DNA of 39,719 bases, taken from positions 1 to 39,719 of the forward strand of contig JAGASK010000038.1 of NCBI GenBank assembly GCA_017621815.1. Reading direction: 5' to 3'. A program made the position numbers and the translations under genes. The notes under the pieces are model-generated. The model searched no databases. It worked only from the letters and a program-made list of their open reading frames with translations, and had not been told where the DNA came from. This stretch comes from Lachnospiraceae bacterium (GTDB lineage: Bacteria > Bacillota > Clostridia > Lachnospirales > Lachnospiraceae). Shown here one piece after another: positions 8,362 through 16,927 of the stretch; within the stretch, counting starts at the first letter, position 1; the number at the start of each line of letters is the position of its first letter.

Positions 8362-8709
8362 TCAGATTCTGACAGGCGAGCCTGTCTGTAAAACGCTGTC
8401 ACAGGTGTTATGTACTGCAAGAGAAGCCAATAAGGTGGTAATGGGAAGATTGTTTTCATTTTGTGCCTGAAGTTCGCGATACCATTTACTGTATTTATAC
8501 ATACGGTAAGTGGCTTTCATTTTATTCAGCTGTTCTTCATCGGCACAGGCATTTATCAGTTCTTCCCGTCCCTGCATATCCAGATTTACATAATCCAGAT
8601 AAGAAATACGAAGTTCCGTTAAAGGCTCCGTGCATTTTGGACATATCATTTTATGTCCGTTCAGCATGAAAACACGTTGACAGCATTTACAGTAATGCAT
8701 ATACATCAT
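8362..8709 (-). CDS. Small zinc-ribbon protein of unknown function
   Basis: The 115-residue cytoplasmic protein has an N-terminal four-cysteine zinc ribbon, C7-x2-C10 and C23-x2-C26 (plus C9), followed by a mostly helical, charged region and an uncharged tail. I do not recognise a named family. Such short proteins are common in Lachnospiraceae genomes and their role is unknown. AAAGGGGAA lies about 10 bases before the start; the second codon is also ATG, so the start is uncertain by one residue. It is transcribed alone from its own promoter, between two unrelated plus-strand units. Confidence 0.65.
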   Translation of the reverse strand: MMYMHYCKCCQRVFMLNGHKMICPKCTEPLTELRISYLDYVNLDMQGREELINACADEEQLNKMKATYRMYKYSKWYRELQAQNENNLPITTLLASLAVHNTCDSVLQTGSPVRI

Positions 8710-8765
8710 AGTAAAATTCCCCTTTTCTATTTTATATATGTTATGTAAATCTGTATTTCTATTTT

Positions 8766-8793
8766 ATTTTATAATGTATATTGAAAAAGTCAA
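8766..8793 (-). promoter_or_regulatory. Promoter for the zinc-ribbon gene
   Basis: On the minus strand, TTGACT (8793-8788) and TAAAAT (8771-8766) have 16 bp between them, giving a leader of about 50 nt before 8709. Both boxes match 5 of 6. Confidence 0.65.
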
Positions 8794-8904
8794 TAACTTA
8801 AAGTGGATTATTACGTTAATTTATCGCCCAAATTGACAAAAAATTATGTAAACCGGGAAAATAAATGTTAATATTCTTTTAAGAGACGGAATGGGATAAA
8901 AAGA

Positions 8905-8933
8905 TTGTACTTATATAGTAAAAATGTTATACT
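8905..8933 (+). promoter_or_regulatory. Promoter for the GH25 gene
   Basis: TTGTAC at 8905-8910 and TATACT at 8928-8933 have 17 bp between them, 55 bp before the start codon. The rest of the 279-bp intergenic region is AT-rich and shows nothing else I can name. Confidence 0.55.
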
Positions 8934-8988
8934 AATCAGGTATTACTTTTAAATGTTACAAAAGTGTTAAATTCGGAGGTTTACATAA

Positions 8989-11619
8989 ATGAGCAAATTG
9001 TTTGCCCGGAAGAGTAAGAAAAACAGGAAAAAATTTAATCGGAAAAATGATAATATATCCAGCATGAAGTGGGTGGATTTTGAAGAAGACTTTGACTTTG
9101 AGTTTGAAGACGAATACGAAGAAGATGAGTATGATTACGAATATGACGATGAATATGAAGAGGAAGAAGAGTATGAAGATGACGAAGAGACTGACGAGAT
9201 AGAGGATGAAGAGGAGTACGAAGAAGATGATGATGATGAAGAGGATGAAGAAGAGTACGAAGTAGACGACGAAGAAGAGTATGAAGAGGAAGAAGAATGG
9301 GAAGATGAAGAATCCGATGAGATAGAGGATTACGAAGACGACGAGGACTTCGATGAAGAAGAGTACGAAGATGAAGACGACTACGATGATGAAGATTACG
9401 AAGACGAAGATGAAGATTACGAAGACGATGATGAAGATTATGACGATAAATATGATAAGACTTATGGAAGAAAGAAAAAATCGGTTTTCTTTCTGAGCCG
9501 CATGAGCCTGGTTGACCGTATTACAGCGTTTACGGGGATTATTGTTCTTATAATGGCAGCCGCCGCCGGCTATCTTTATATAAATGCCAAGGCGGATGAA
9601 AAACAGGTAGCAGCTTTTGCAGAAGTGGGGGAAGGAATAGAAGGAATTCAGGTAATCGGTGAAAGCGGACTCCTTGCAATTGCTGATGCACAGGCTGCAA
9701 AGCTTATGGCAGCTGAAATGGAAGAGGCCGAGGAGCAAGCACAGGAAGAAGAAAAGAAGAACAGCAATAATAATAAAACAGAGGTTGTGTTAAATCTGAC
9801 TTCCATTCAAAAGGACCTTAAAATTAAATTTGTAAATAAAAAGACAGAAAAATTGATTCCGAGTGTTGAATTTGAAGTTGAGATTACACCGCCGTCCAAT
9901 AAAACATATATTTTGAAGGATGAAGACCAGGACGGTATTATCTATGAGAAAGGCATGGAGCCCGGAAAATATAAGGTTGCGATTGTGGCTCCCGCCGATT
10001 TGGAGGATTACAGCTTTTCTGCGGAACCTGTGGCAATTACAGTGCGGGATACCATTGAATATAAGAAAGTAGATGTGTCCGATGAGGTAAAGACAGAGGC
10101 TCAGGTTAATGCCAAAGCGGAAGATACCAAGGTAAATGAAACAGTGGTGGAATCTGCCAATACGGATACTGTGGAATGGGTGGAATCTACCAAAACTATA
10201 ATAGAAGGTACGGAAGAAACTTCAGAAGAATATGAGGTTGTGGATAAAGCCAATATATCAGATCCGGGGGCAAAAGCAGCTGTAGGATTCCGGTTACTGA
10301 GCGGAATTACAGACACGCCGCTTGTCACCACGGAAAATCCGGGAACAGATCCGGGCACAGAACCTGCCCCAACCCAGGAGCCGACCGAAGCACCGACACA
10401 GGAACCGACTGAAGCGCCGACCCAGGAGCCTACATCTGTTCCCACAGAGGTTCCCACGCCGACACCGGAACCGACACAGGAACCGACCCAGGCGCCTACC
10501 CCAACCGCGGCGCCGACCGAAGCGCCGACTTCAGCACCGACACCGACGCCTACCGTGGCTCCGCAGGCTACACAGACTCCGACTCCGGTATCTGAACAGA
10601 CGCCCACACCTACGGCAACAGCTGCCGCCTCTCCGACCACAAGCCCGTCGGAGACGCCTACAGCATCTCCCACAGGAACACCGACGCCTACGCCTACCCC
10701 TACGGCAACACCTGACCCTGCGGAGGAAGCAAAAAATAATACAACAAGTGATTTGCTCACAACCAGCGGCGAAAAATTGTATGTAAAGGATGGGGACGGC
10801 AATTTCAGGGAAGCAAAGTATGCTGATTATTACAATAGTGACATAAAGGAATTTTATAAAAAAGTTTCAAAAACTACCGGTAAGTATCGCTATACAGGCT
10901 GGCAGAATATAGACGGAGCAACTTACTACTTTGATAAAAACGGAAATTATGTTACAGGAGAGCAGGTTATTCAGGGAGCAAAATATACTTTTAATGAGAA
11001 TGGTGTCCTGAATACGGGTTCCGGCCAGCTTGGCATTGACGTTTCCAAGTGGAATGGAAACATTGACTGGAACGCTGTAAAGAACAGCGGCGTTTCTTAT
11101 GTAATTATCCGCTGCGGCTACCGTGGTTCCAGTACAGGAGCTTTGATTGAGGATCCTACATTCCGTACAAATATTAAAGGCGCCCAGAATGCGGGATTAA
11201 AGGTTGGAGTTTATTTCTTTACCCAGGCAGTGAATGAGGTGGAAGCGGTAGAAGAGGCATCCATGGTGCTTGGCCTGATTAAAGGCTATAATATATCATA
11301 TCCGGTATTTCTGGATGTGGAGGCAAGCAACGGGCGTGCCGATGCTATCAGTGCAGATACAAGAACTGCGGTGTGCAAGGCTTTCTGCCAGACAATTCAG
11401 AATTCAGGCTATAAGGCCGGGATTTATGCCAATAAAACATGGTTTACGGAGCATATCAATGCGCCCAGCCTGACAAGCTATAAAATCTGGCTTGCCCAAT
11501 ATGCGGCAGCGCCTACTTATACGGCTACCAAATATGATATGTGGCAGTACTCTTCAAAAGGAAGTGTTGCCGGTATCAGCGGAAGTGTGGATATGAATAT
11601 CAGCTATCTGGGATATTAA
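8989..11619 (+). CDS. Membrane-anchored GH25 muramidase with acidic cytoplasmic tail and Pro/Thr-rich stalk
   Basis: Reading along 876 residues: a short basic start; a stretch of about 130 residues (about 25-155) almost wholly D, E and Y; a basic patch 'GRKKK' and one membrane helix at about 177-200; a beta-rich outside domain; a P/T/E/A-rich stalk at about 445-580; choline-binding-type repeats with 'GWQNIDGATYYF' at about 630-680; and a GH25 lysozyme domain at 681-876. GH25 catalytic residues are visible: D684 in 'GIDVSKW' and the D776-V-E778 pair. The enzyme would cleave peptidoglycan outside the membrane. The basic patch before the helix predicts that the acidic tail is cytoplasmic. GGAGG at 8975-8979 fixes the start. 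Gene context suggests wall remodelling linked to glycan attachment. Confidence 0.9.
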   Translation: MSKLFARKSKKNRKKFNRKNDNISSMKWVDFEEDFDFEFEDEYEEDEYDYEYDDEYEEEEEYEDDEETDEIEDEEEYEEDDDDEEDEEEYEVDDEEEYEEEEEWEDEESDEIEDYEDDEDFDEEEYEDEDDYDDEDYEDEDEDYEDDDEDYDDKYDKTYGRKKKSVFFLSRMSLVDRITAFTGIIVLIMAAAAGYLYINAKADEKQVAAFAEVGEGIEGIQVIGESGLLAIADAQAAKLMAAEMEEAEEQAQEEEKKNSNNNKTEVVLNLTSIQKDLKIKFVNKKTEKLIPSVEFEVEITPPSNKTYILKDEDQDGIIYEKGMEPGKYKVAIVAPADLEDYSFSAEPVAITVRDTIEYKKVDVSDEVKTEAQVNAKAEDTKVNETVVESANTDTVEWVESTKTIIEGTEETSEEYEVVDKANISDPGAKAAVGFRLLSGITDTPLVTTENPGTDPGTEPAPTQEPTEAPTQEPTEAPTQEPTSVPTEVPTPTPEPTQEPTQAPTPTAAPTEAPTSAPTPTPTVAPQATQTPTPVSEQTPTPTATAAASPTTSPSETPTASPTGTPTPTPTPTATPDPAEEAKNNTTSDLLTTSGEKLYVKDGDGNFREAKYADYYNSDIKEFYKKVSKTTGKYRYTGWQNIDGATYYFDKNGNYVTGEQVIQGAKYTFNENGVLNTGSGQLGIDVSKWNGNIDWNAVKNSGVSYVIIRCGYRGSSTGALIEDPTFRTNIKGAQNAGLKVGVYFFTQAVNEVEAVEEASMVLGLIKGYNISYPVFLDVEASNGRADAISADTRTAVCKAFCQTIQNSGYKAGIYANKTWFTEHINAPSLTSYKIWLAQYAAAPTYTATKYDMWQYSSKGSVAGISGSVDMNISYLGY
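9061..9462 (+). repeat. Low-complexity GAA/GAT/TAC codon tract encoding the acidic tail
   Basis: Irregular short repeats of Glu, Asp and Tyr codons fill about 400 bases. The tract is coding and in frame throughout. It creates long artefactual open frames on the opposite strand. Confidence 0.85.
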
Positions 11620-11621
11620 GG

Positions 11622-11650
11622 TTGCCTTTTTAACCGGAAAGCGTTATAGT
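11622..11650 (+). promoter_or_regulatory. Promoter before rmlB
   Basis: TTGCCT at 11622-11627 and TATAGT at 11645-11650 have a 17-bp spacer, about 37 bp upstream of the rmlB start. It directly follows the GH25 stop codon. Confidence 0.5.
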
Positions 11651-11686
11651 TTAAACAAATGACTGAAAAAGAAATGGAGAAAGAAA

Positions 11687-12769
11687 ATGAGGACATATCT
11701 GGTAACAGGCGGAGCCGGGTTTATCGGTTCCAATTATATTCACTACATGTTTAAAAAATATGGCAATGAAATCAGAATTATTAACGTAGATGTGCTGACC
11801 TATGCAGGCAATCTGGAAAACTTAAAGGATGTGGAAAAAAGAGAAAATTACACTTTTATTAAGGCAGATATCTGCGATAAGGATGCTATTTCCAAAATTT
11901 TTGCAGAAAATGAAATTGACAGGGTGGTGCATTTTGCAGCGGAAAGCCATGTGGACAGAAGCATCAGGAATCCGGAAGTATTCGTACAGACTAATGTGCT
12001 GGGAACCGCAGTTATGCTGAACTGTGCCAAGGCAGCCTGGGAAAATCCTGACGGAAGCTTTAAGGAAGGGAAAAAGTTTCTGCATGTTTCCACAGATGAA
12101 GTTTACGGCTCATTGGAAGAGGACGGGGGATATTTCTATGAAACAACTCCTTATGCGCCCCACAGCCCCTATTCGGCAAGTAAGGCCAGTTCGGACATGC
12201 TGGTAAAGGCATATATGGACACCTATAAATTCCCTGCCAATATTACCAACTGCTCCAACAATTACGGGCCTTATCAGTTTCCGGAGAAATTCATTCCCCT
12301 GATGATTAACAATGCACTGCAGGGAAAGAAGCTTCCCGTTTATGGAGACGGAAAAAATGTCCGCGACTGGCTCTATGTGGAGGACCATGCCAAGGCCATT
12401 GATATGGTACAGGAAAAAGGACGCCTTTTTGAAACCTACAATGTAGGAGGACACAATGAAAAGCAGAATATCGAAATCCTGCATATTATCCTTGACACCT
12501 TAAGGGAAATGCTTCCTGATTCAGATGAAAGAAAGGCCCTTGTCAGTGATGATTTGATTACTTATGTGGAAGACCGTAAGGGACATGACAGAAGATATGC
12601 CATTGCGCCCGATAAAATTAAGGCAGAAATAGGCTGGGAGCCTGAGACCATGTTTAAAGAAGGCATCAAAAAGACCATTCAGTGGTATTTTGAAAACGAA
12701 GAGTGGATGAAAAATGCCACCAGCGGAGATTACCAGAAGTATTATGATGCAATGTACAAAAATGCATAA
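11687..12769 (+). CDS. rfbB (rmlB): dTDP-glucose 4,6-dehydratase
   Basis: This 360-residue enzyme converts dTDP-glucose to dTDP-4-keto-6-deoxyglucose, the second step to dTDP-L-rhamnose. It has the NAD-binding 'TGGAGFIG' at residues 7-14, 'STDEVYG' around the catalytic Thr-Asp-Glu, and the SDR pair Y162/K166 in 'YSASK'. 'RDWLYVEDH' is also typical. Length and motifs are complete. rmlA and rmlC follow; rmlD, for the final reduction, is not in the window. The order B-A-C is unusual only in that B comes first. Cytoplasmic. Confidence 0.96.
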   Translation: MRTYLVTGGAGFIGSNYIHYMFKKYGNEIRIINVDVLTYAGNLENLKDVEKRENYTFIKADICDKDAISKIFAENEIDRVVHFAAESHVDRSIRNPEVFVQTNVLGTAVMLNCAKAAWENPDGSFKEGKKFLHVSTDEVYGSLEEDGGYFYETTPYAPHSPYSASKASSDMLVKAYMDTYKFPANITNCSNNYGPYQFPEKFIPLMINNALQGKKLPVYGDGKNVRDWLYVEDHAKAIDMVQEKGRLFETYNVGGHNEKQNIEILHIILDTLREMLPDSDERKALVSDDLITYVEDRKGHDRRYAIAPDKIKAEIGWEPETMFKEGIKKTIQWYFENEEWMKNATSGDYQKYYDAMYKNA

Positions 12770-12771
12770 AA

Positions 12772-12804
12772 CCGGCAGAAGCCTCTTCCTTTGATGAGGG
12801 CCGG
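12772..12804 (+). promoter_or_regulatory. Leader hairpin between rmlB and rmlA
   Basis: CCGGC (12772-12776) pairs with GCCGG (12800-12804), and CCTC (12782-12785) with GAGG (12796-12799), leaving a 5-base bulge on one side. Its 3' arm overlaps the GGGAGG ribosome site of the short leader reading frame at 12814. Confidence 0.4.
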
Positions 12805-12813
12805 GAGGTTACT

Positions 12814-12840
12814 ATGAAATGTGAAAAAGAATGGGAGTGA
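12814..12840 (+). CDS. Eight-residue leader peptide candidate upstream of rmlA
   Basis: ATG-AAA-TGT-GAA-AAA-GAA-TGG-GAG-TGA encodes MKCEKEWE. A good ribosome site, GGGAGG (12803-12808), lies 5 bases upstream. The stop codon falls within the 5' arm of the terminator hairpin at 12830-12859, so a ribosome on this frame would cover and open the hairpin. This is the geometry of translation-dependent attenuation. It could be chance: the frame is very short and no run of one codon type points to a sensed amino acid. Confidence 0.4.
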   Translation: MKCEKEWE

Positions 12841-12860
12841 TTTACAATCACTCCCATTTT
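12830..12860 (+). terminator. Strong hairpin terminator/attenuator before rmlA
   Basis: An almost perfect stem, AATGGGAGTGATT with AATCACTCCCATT around a 3-base loop, is followed by a short T run (TTTT then G). It would stop transcripts coming from rmlB. The -35 box of the next promoter begins in its loop. Confidence 0.75.
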
Positions 12861-12870
12861 GTGGTATACT
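12841..12870 (+). promoter_or_regulatory. Promoter for rmlA, overlapping the attenuator
   Basis: TTTACA (12841-12846) and TATACT (12865-12870) have 18 bp between them. The -35 lies at the tip of the terminator hairpin, so rmlA can be transcribed afresh where the rmlB transcript ends. The leader to the rmlA start is about 65 nt. Confidence 0.55.
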
Positions 12871-12940
12871 AATACAAGCTATGCTCATTGTTCTGGGCAT
12901 TGGTGTATTGAAACCAGTTAATAATTTGGAGGTATATGCA

Positions 12941-13810
12941 ATGAAGGGAATTATACTTGCGGGAGGATCCGGCACAAGGCTTTATCCGCTTACGAAGGCT
13001 ATCAGTAAACAGATTATGCCGGTTTATGACAAACCCATGATTTATTACCCGCTGTCAACACTGATGTTGGCAGGAATCAGGGAAATATTGATTATATCAA
13101 CGCCAAGGGATCTGCCTGTATTTGAGGAACTGCTGGGGGACGGAAGCCAGCTCGGCATGAAGTTTTCTTATGCGGTGCAGGAACAGCCAAGGGGCCTTGC
13201 GGATGCTTTCATTATCGGTGCGGATTTTATCGGAAAGGATTCCGTGGCACTGGTGCTTGGCGACAATATTTTTTACGGACAGAGTTTTTCTAAAGTGCTG
13301 CGTGAAGTGGCATCCAGGGAAAGCGGCGCTACCATATTCGGCTATTATGTCCGGGATCCCAGGGAATACGGCGTAGTGGAGTTTGATGAGACGGGAAAGG
13401 CTCTTTCCATAGAAGAAAAGCCGGAGCATCCAAAGAGCAATTATGCAGTTCCGGGACTTTATTTTTATGATAATGATGTGGTGGAAATTGCAAAAAATGT
13501 AAAACCTTCAGCAAGGGGCGAAATTGAGATTACCAGCATCAATAATGAATATTTAAGAAGGGGGACCCTGCGTGTGGAAACTCTGGGAAGAGGTTTCGCA
13601 TGGCTTGACACGGGAAACCATGATTCCCTTCTTGATGCGGCAGATTTTGTGGCGGCTTTCCAGAAAAGACAGGGGCTTTATATCTCCTGCATAGAGGAAA
13701 TTGCCTATAAGAGAGGCTTTATTGACAAAGAGCAGCTCCTGAAGCTGGCAGAGCCTTTGATGAAGACCAATTACGGCAAATATATGAAGGAAGTGGCGGA
13801 AGGATTATAA
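12941..13810 (+). CDS. rfbA (rmlA): Glucose-1-phosphate thymidylyltransferase
   Basis: This enzyme joins dTTP and glucose-1-phosphate to dTDP-glucose, the entry step to dTDP-rhamnose. The 289-residue protein has the nucleotidyltransferase signature '[11 protein letters not shown]' at residues 8-18, 'GDNIFYG' and '[19 protein letters not shown]'. The start is ATG 12941, with GGAGG at 12928-12932. An in-frame extension to 12821 is not used because it would run through the terminator and promoter. The length is normal. Its substrate could come from the phosphohexomutase at 23386. Expression is probably controlled separately from rmlB. Confidence 0.95.
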   Translation: MKGIILAGGSGTRLYPLTKAISKQIMPVYDKPMIYYPLSTLMLAGIREILIISTPRDLPVFEELLGDGSQLGMKFSYAVQEQPRGLADAFIIGADFIGKDSVALVLGDNIFYGQSFSKVLREVASRESGATIFGYYVRDPREYGVVEFDETGKALSIEEKPEHPKSNYAVPGLYFYDNDVVEIAKNVKPSARGEIEITSINNEYLRRGTLRVETLGRGFAWLDTGNHDSLLDAADFVAAFQKRQGLYISCIEEIAYKRGFIDKEQLLKLAEPLMKTNYGKYMKEVAEGL

Positions 13811-13828
13811 TCCGGAAAGGAAGATAAA

Positions 13829-14395
13829 ATGGGAAAGATAACGGTAGAAACATGTGAAATAGAGGGGCTTAAGATAATAACCCCGACGGTTTTCGGGGAC
13901 TCCAGAGGTTACTTTGTGGAGACTTATAATTACAATGATTACAGGGAAGCAGGGATTGACCAGGTATTTGTACAGGACAACCAGTCTGCATCCGTAAAGA
14001 ATGTGCTGAGAGGCCTTCATTTCCAGATAAATTATCCCCAGGACAAGCTGGTAAGGGTAATTAACGGGGAAGTGTTTGACGTGGCAGTGGATTTACGTCC
14101 CGGTTCTGCAACCTATGGAAAATGGCACGGAGTAGTGCTTTCGGCAGAGAACAAGAAGCAGTTTTTCATTCCCAAGAACTTTGCCCATGGGTTTGTGGTA
14201 TTGTCCGATTATGCGGAGTTTGCATATAAGTGCACGGACTTTTACCATCCCAATGATGAGGGCGGGCTTAAGTTTGACGACCCCGATATCGGAGTGGAAT
14301 GGCCCGTTGCACCGGGAACTGAGCTTATCATGTCCGATAAGGATAAGAAATGGGGCGGAATTAAAGAATATACCCGGCGGATGCAGAAGAAGTAA
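13829..14395 (+). CDS. rfbC (rmlC): dTDP-4-dehydrorhamnose 3,5-epimerase
   Basis: This cupin enzyme performs the third step to dTDP-L-rhamnose. The 188-residue sequence has the catalytic His in 'RGLHFQ' (H64), the following 'DKLVRVINGEVFDVAVDLR', and 'GFVVLSDYAEFAYKCTDFY' split around the active-site Tyr region. 'VFGDSRGYFVETY' near the start is also diagnostic. Length and motifs are normal. It follows rmlA by 18 bases and has a purine-rich ribosome site (GGAAAGGAAG). Confidence 0.95.
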   Translation: MGKITVETCEIEGLKIITPTVFGDSRGYFVETYNYNDYREAGIDQVFVQDNQSASVKNVLRGLHFQINYPQDKLVRVINGEVFDVAVDLRPGSATYGKWHGVVLSAENKKQFFIPKNFAHGFVVLSDYAEFAYKCTDFYHPNDEGGLKFDDPDIGVEWPVAPGTELIMSDKDKKWGGIKEYTRRMQKK

Positions 14396-14444
14396 TCCGG
14401 CTTAGCAGTAGAAGGTTTGTTTCGTGAACTTTCTGTTGTCATGA

Positions 14445-15503
14445 ATGAAAGAAAGAATGGTTAATGCGCAAATGGAAAGCAATAAGGAAAAAAGCAGATT
14501 GTCCTGGCTGAAAAAAATACCCAAGCCGGTTGGAATCGGCATATTTTATGCTATCTGCCTTTTGATGGCAGTGATAATTGTAATGCATCATAATCCGCTG
14601 GCACCGGACCAGCATACAGAAAACTTAAAAAAGTTCTGCGCCTGCGCACTGCTGACGCTGGCATGTATTATTTTCGGGGTATATTATGACCGGATGTTTA
14701 TTATTCCGAAGGAGTTGATTCAAAGCCGGGAGTTAATCTGGAAACTTTCTAAGAACGATTTTAAGAAACGTTATGCAGGTTCTTATCTGGGATTTTTGTG
14801 GGCGCTGGTACAGCCGGTGGTAACGGTATTAATGTACTGGATTGTTTTTGACGTGATTTTTGATACAAAAAGCGAAATGGTGGCAAGCGGTGTGGAGGTT
14901 CCCTATGTGCTGTTTCTGACAGCAGGACTGGTACCCTGGTTTTATTTTTCGGAGGCCATTACCAACGGAACTAATGCGCTGCTTGAGTACAGCTATCTTG
15001 TAAAAAAAGTGGTATTTAACATCAGTATACTGCCGATTATTAAGCTGATTGCAGCAACCTTTATCCATGTATTCTTTGTGGCGGTTCTGATTGTTATATC
15101 CATTGCATATGGCTATTATCCTACCTTATATACTTTACAGGTGATTTATTACAGCTTCTGCCTTTTTGTGCTGGTGCTGGCAATGAGTTATTGCACCTGT
15201 GCGATTGTGGTGTTTTTCAGGGATTTGGCTCAGATTATCAACATTGCCCTTCAGGTGGGGATGTGGGCTACGCCGATTCTCTGGAATATCGGAATGATTA
15301 CAGATGACCGTCTTGTTACCCTTGTAAAACTAAATCCGCTTGTTTATATTGTTAATGGATACAGGAATGCGATTTACGGAGACGAGTGGTTTTTTGAGCA
15401 TTTTTATTCCTCAACTTATTTCTGGATTTTTACGGTGACGCTGTTTTGTATCGGTTCACTGATTTTTAAGAGGTTAAAGGTACATTTTGCGGATGTATTG
15501 TAG
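14445..15503 (+). CDS. wzm: ABC-2 type polysaccharide exporter, permease
   Basis: The 352-residue membrane protein forms, with Wzt, the pore that exports lipid-linked polysaccharide. Residues about 30-85 form two extra N-terminal membrane helices, followed by the canonical Wzm domain of six helices with 'LSKNDFKKRYAGSYLGFLWA' at its start. Typical Wzm proteins have about 260 residues, so the N-terminal extension is additional, as is often seen in clostridial and actinobacterial teichoic/polysaccharide exporters. The start is uncertain: ATG 14445, 14457 and 14472 are all in frame and none has a strong ribosome site. The ATPase gene follows after 29 bases. Confidence 0.88.
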   Translation: MKERMVNAQMESNKEKSRLSWLKKIPKPVGIGIFYAICLLMAVIIVMHHNPLAPDQHTENLKKFCACALLTLACIIFGVYYDRMFIIPKELIQSRELIWKLSKNDFKKRYAGSYLGFLWALVQPVVTVLMYWIVFDVIFDTKSEMVASGVEVPYVLFLTAGLVPWFYFSEAITNGTNALLEYSYLVKKVVFNISILPIIKLIAATFIHVFFVAVLIVISIAYGYYPTLYTLQVIYYSFCLFVLVLAMSYCTCAIVVFFRDLAQIINIALQVGMWATPILWNIGMITDDRLVTLVKLNPLVYIVNGYRNAIYGDEWFFEHFYSSTYFWIFTVTLFCIGSLIFKRLKVHFADVL

Positions 15504-15532
15504 CTTTAAGAATGAAATAATGGAGACTATCA

Positions 15533-16927
15533 ATGGAAGATAAGACAGTTGCGATACAGGTGGATAAGCTTGAAAAGGCTTACAAGCTGTATGATAAGCC
15601 TTCTGACAGGCTGAAAGAAGCTCTGGGGCTTAGCAGAAACAAAAAATATAAGGAACATTATGCATTAAAGGGCGTGGATTTGACCATTTACCAGGGAGAA
15701 ACCGTGGGAATTATCGGCACCAATGGCTCCGGCAAATCCACAATTCTGAAAATCATTACCGGGGTTCTGAATCCTACCGGCGGTTCTGTGAAGGTAAACG
15801 GACGTATTTCAGCCCTGCTTGAGCTGGGTGCGGGTTTTAATATGGAATACAACGGCATTGAAAATATTTATCTGAACGGAACCATGATTGGCTTTTCCTC
15901 CAAAGAAATCGATGCGAAGATGGATGATATTTTAAGTTTTGCTGATATCGGGGACTATGTATATCAGCCGGTAAAAACTTATTCCAGCGGTATGTTTGTG
16001 CGGCTGGCTTTTGCTGTTGCCATCAATATTGAACCGGAGATTCTGATTGTGGATGAAGCCCTGTCGGTGGGCGACGTATTCTTCCAGGCAAAATGTTATC
16101 ATAAATTTGAAGAATTCAAGAAAATGGGTAAGACCATTGTTTTTGTCAGCCATGATTTAAGCAGCATCAGCAAATATTGTGACAGAGTAGTGCTGCTGAA
16201 CCAGGGGGTGAAGCTTGGGGAAGGAAGCCCCAAGGAAATGATAGATGCCTATAAGCAGGTTTTGGTGGGACAGTATACTGCCGGTGACGAGCAGGAAGAC
16301 AACCTTCTGAATGATAAAGAAATAGAAGCGGCAGCTGCCGCATCCTCAGGCAGAAAGAACACTGCAGAAAAAGAGAAGGAAAAGGGAAAAGAAACTGCGG
16401 ATGCAAAGACCCTGAAAAACGCAGATGCAGGACAGGCAGCGGAGCGGAATGCAAATGTGGTGAACCCTGATTTACTGGAATACGGAACCAGGGCCGCTGT
16501 CATAGAAGATTATAAAATAACAGATGATATGGGAAGAAGTACCAGCGCTGTATTAAAAGGACAGGAATGCAGTATTCATATGAAGGTACGCTTTTTTGAG
16601 GATATTGAAGCTCCTATTTTTGCTTTTACCATTAAAAATATAAAAGGTGTGGAAATTACAGGAACAAATACAATGGTGGAAAAAGCATTTCTGGAATCTG
16701 TAAAGGCAGGAAGTGTAATGGATATCACTTTTTCTCAGATTGTAAATCTGCAGGGCGGGGAATATCTTTTATCATTAGGTGTTACCGGCTTTGAAAAGGA
16801 AGAGTTTCAGGTATATCACAGGCTTTATGATGTGCTGAATATGACAGTGATTTCCGATAAGAATACGGTGGGATATTATGACATGAATTCCAGAATTTCT
16901 GTAAAAAGGGAAGGAAAACAGTTATGA
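15533..16927 (+). CDS. wzt: ABC transporter ATPase with C-terminal carbohydrate-binding domain
   Basis: The ATPase powers Wzm. Residues 1-245 are the nucleotide-binding domain: Walker A 'GTNGSGKST' at about 62, signature 'YSSGM' at about 151, Walker B 'ILIVDEALS' at about 170. A low-complexity Ala/Lys/Glu linker spans about 255-310. Residues about 315-464 form a beta-rich domain similar to Wzt C-terminal domains, which in E. coli O8/O9a bind the modified chain end before export. The stop overlaps the next start by 4 bases (ATGA), giving tight coupling to the methyltransferase-kinase-like protein, a candidate producer of the bound end group. Confidence 0.9.
   Translation: MEDKTVAIQVDKLEKAYKLYDKPSDRLKEALGLSRNKKYKEHYALKGVDLTIYQGETVGIIGTNGSGKSTILKIITGVLNPTGGSVKVNGRISALLELGAGFNMEYNGIENIYLNGTMIGFSSKEIDAKMDDILSFADIGDYVYQPVKTYSSGMFVRLAFAVAINIEPEILIVDEALSVGDVFFQAKCYHKFEEFKKMGKTIVFVSHDLSSISKYCDRVVLLNQGVKLGEGSPKEMIDAYKQVLVGQYTAGDEQEDNLLNDKEIEAAAAASSGRKNTAEKEKEKGKETADAKTLKNADAGQAAERNANVVNPDLLEYGTRAAVIEDYKITDDMGRSTSAVLKGQECSIHMKVRFFEDIEAPIFAFTIKNIKGVEITGTNTMVEKAFLESVKAGSVMDITFSQIVNLQGGEYLLSLGVTGFEKEEFQVYHRLYDVLNMTVISDKNTVGYYDMNSRISVKREGKQL

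Noticed and set aside
8956-9738. Long minus-strand frame opposite the acidic tail
   Set aside because: It is a hydrophobic mirror of the Glu/Asp codon tract (Phe, Ile, Val runs) with no ribosome site. The plus-strand protein has clear domains.
10101-10802. Minus-strand and alternate plus-strand frames in the Pro/Thr stalk region
   Set aside because: Low-complexity coding sequence leaves other frames open; the products are Val/Gly or Arg/His repeats without function signals.
12821-12940. N-terminal extension of RmlA
   Set aside because: The family starts at 'MKGIILAGG'; the extension runs through the terminator and promoter.
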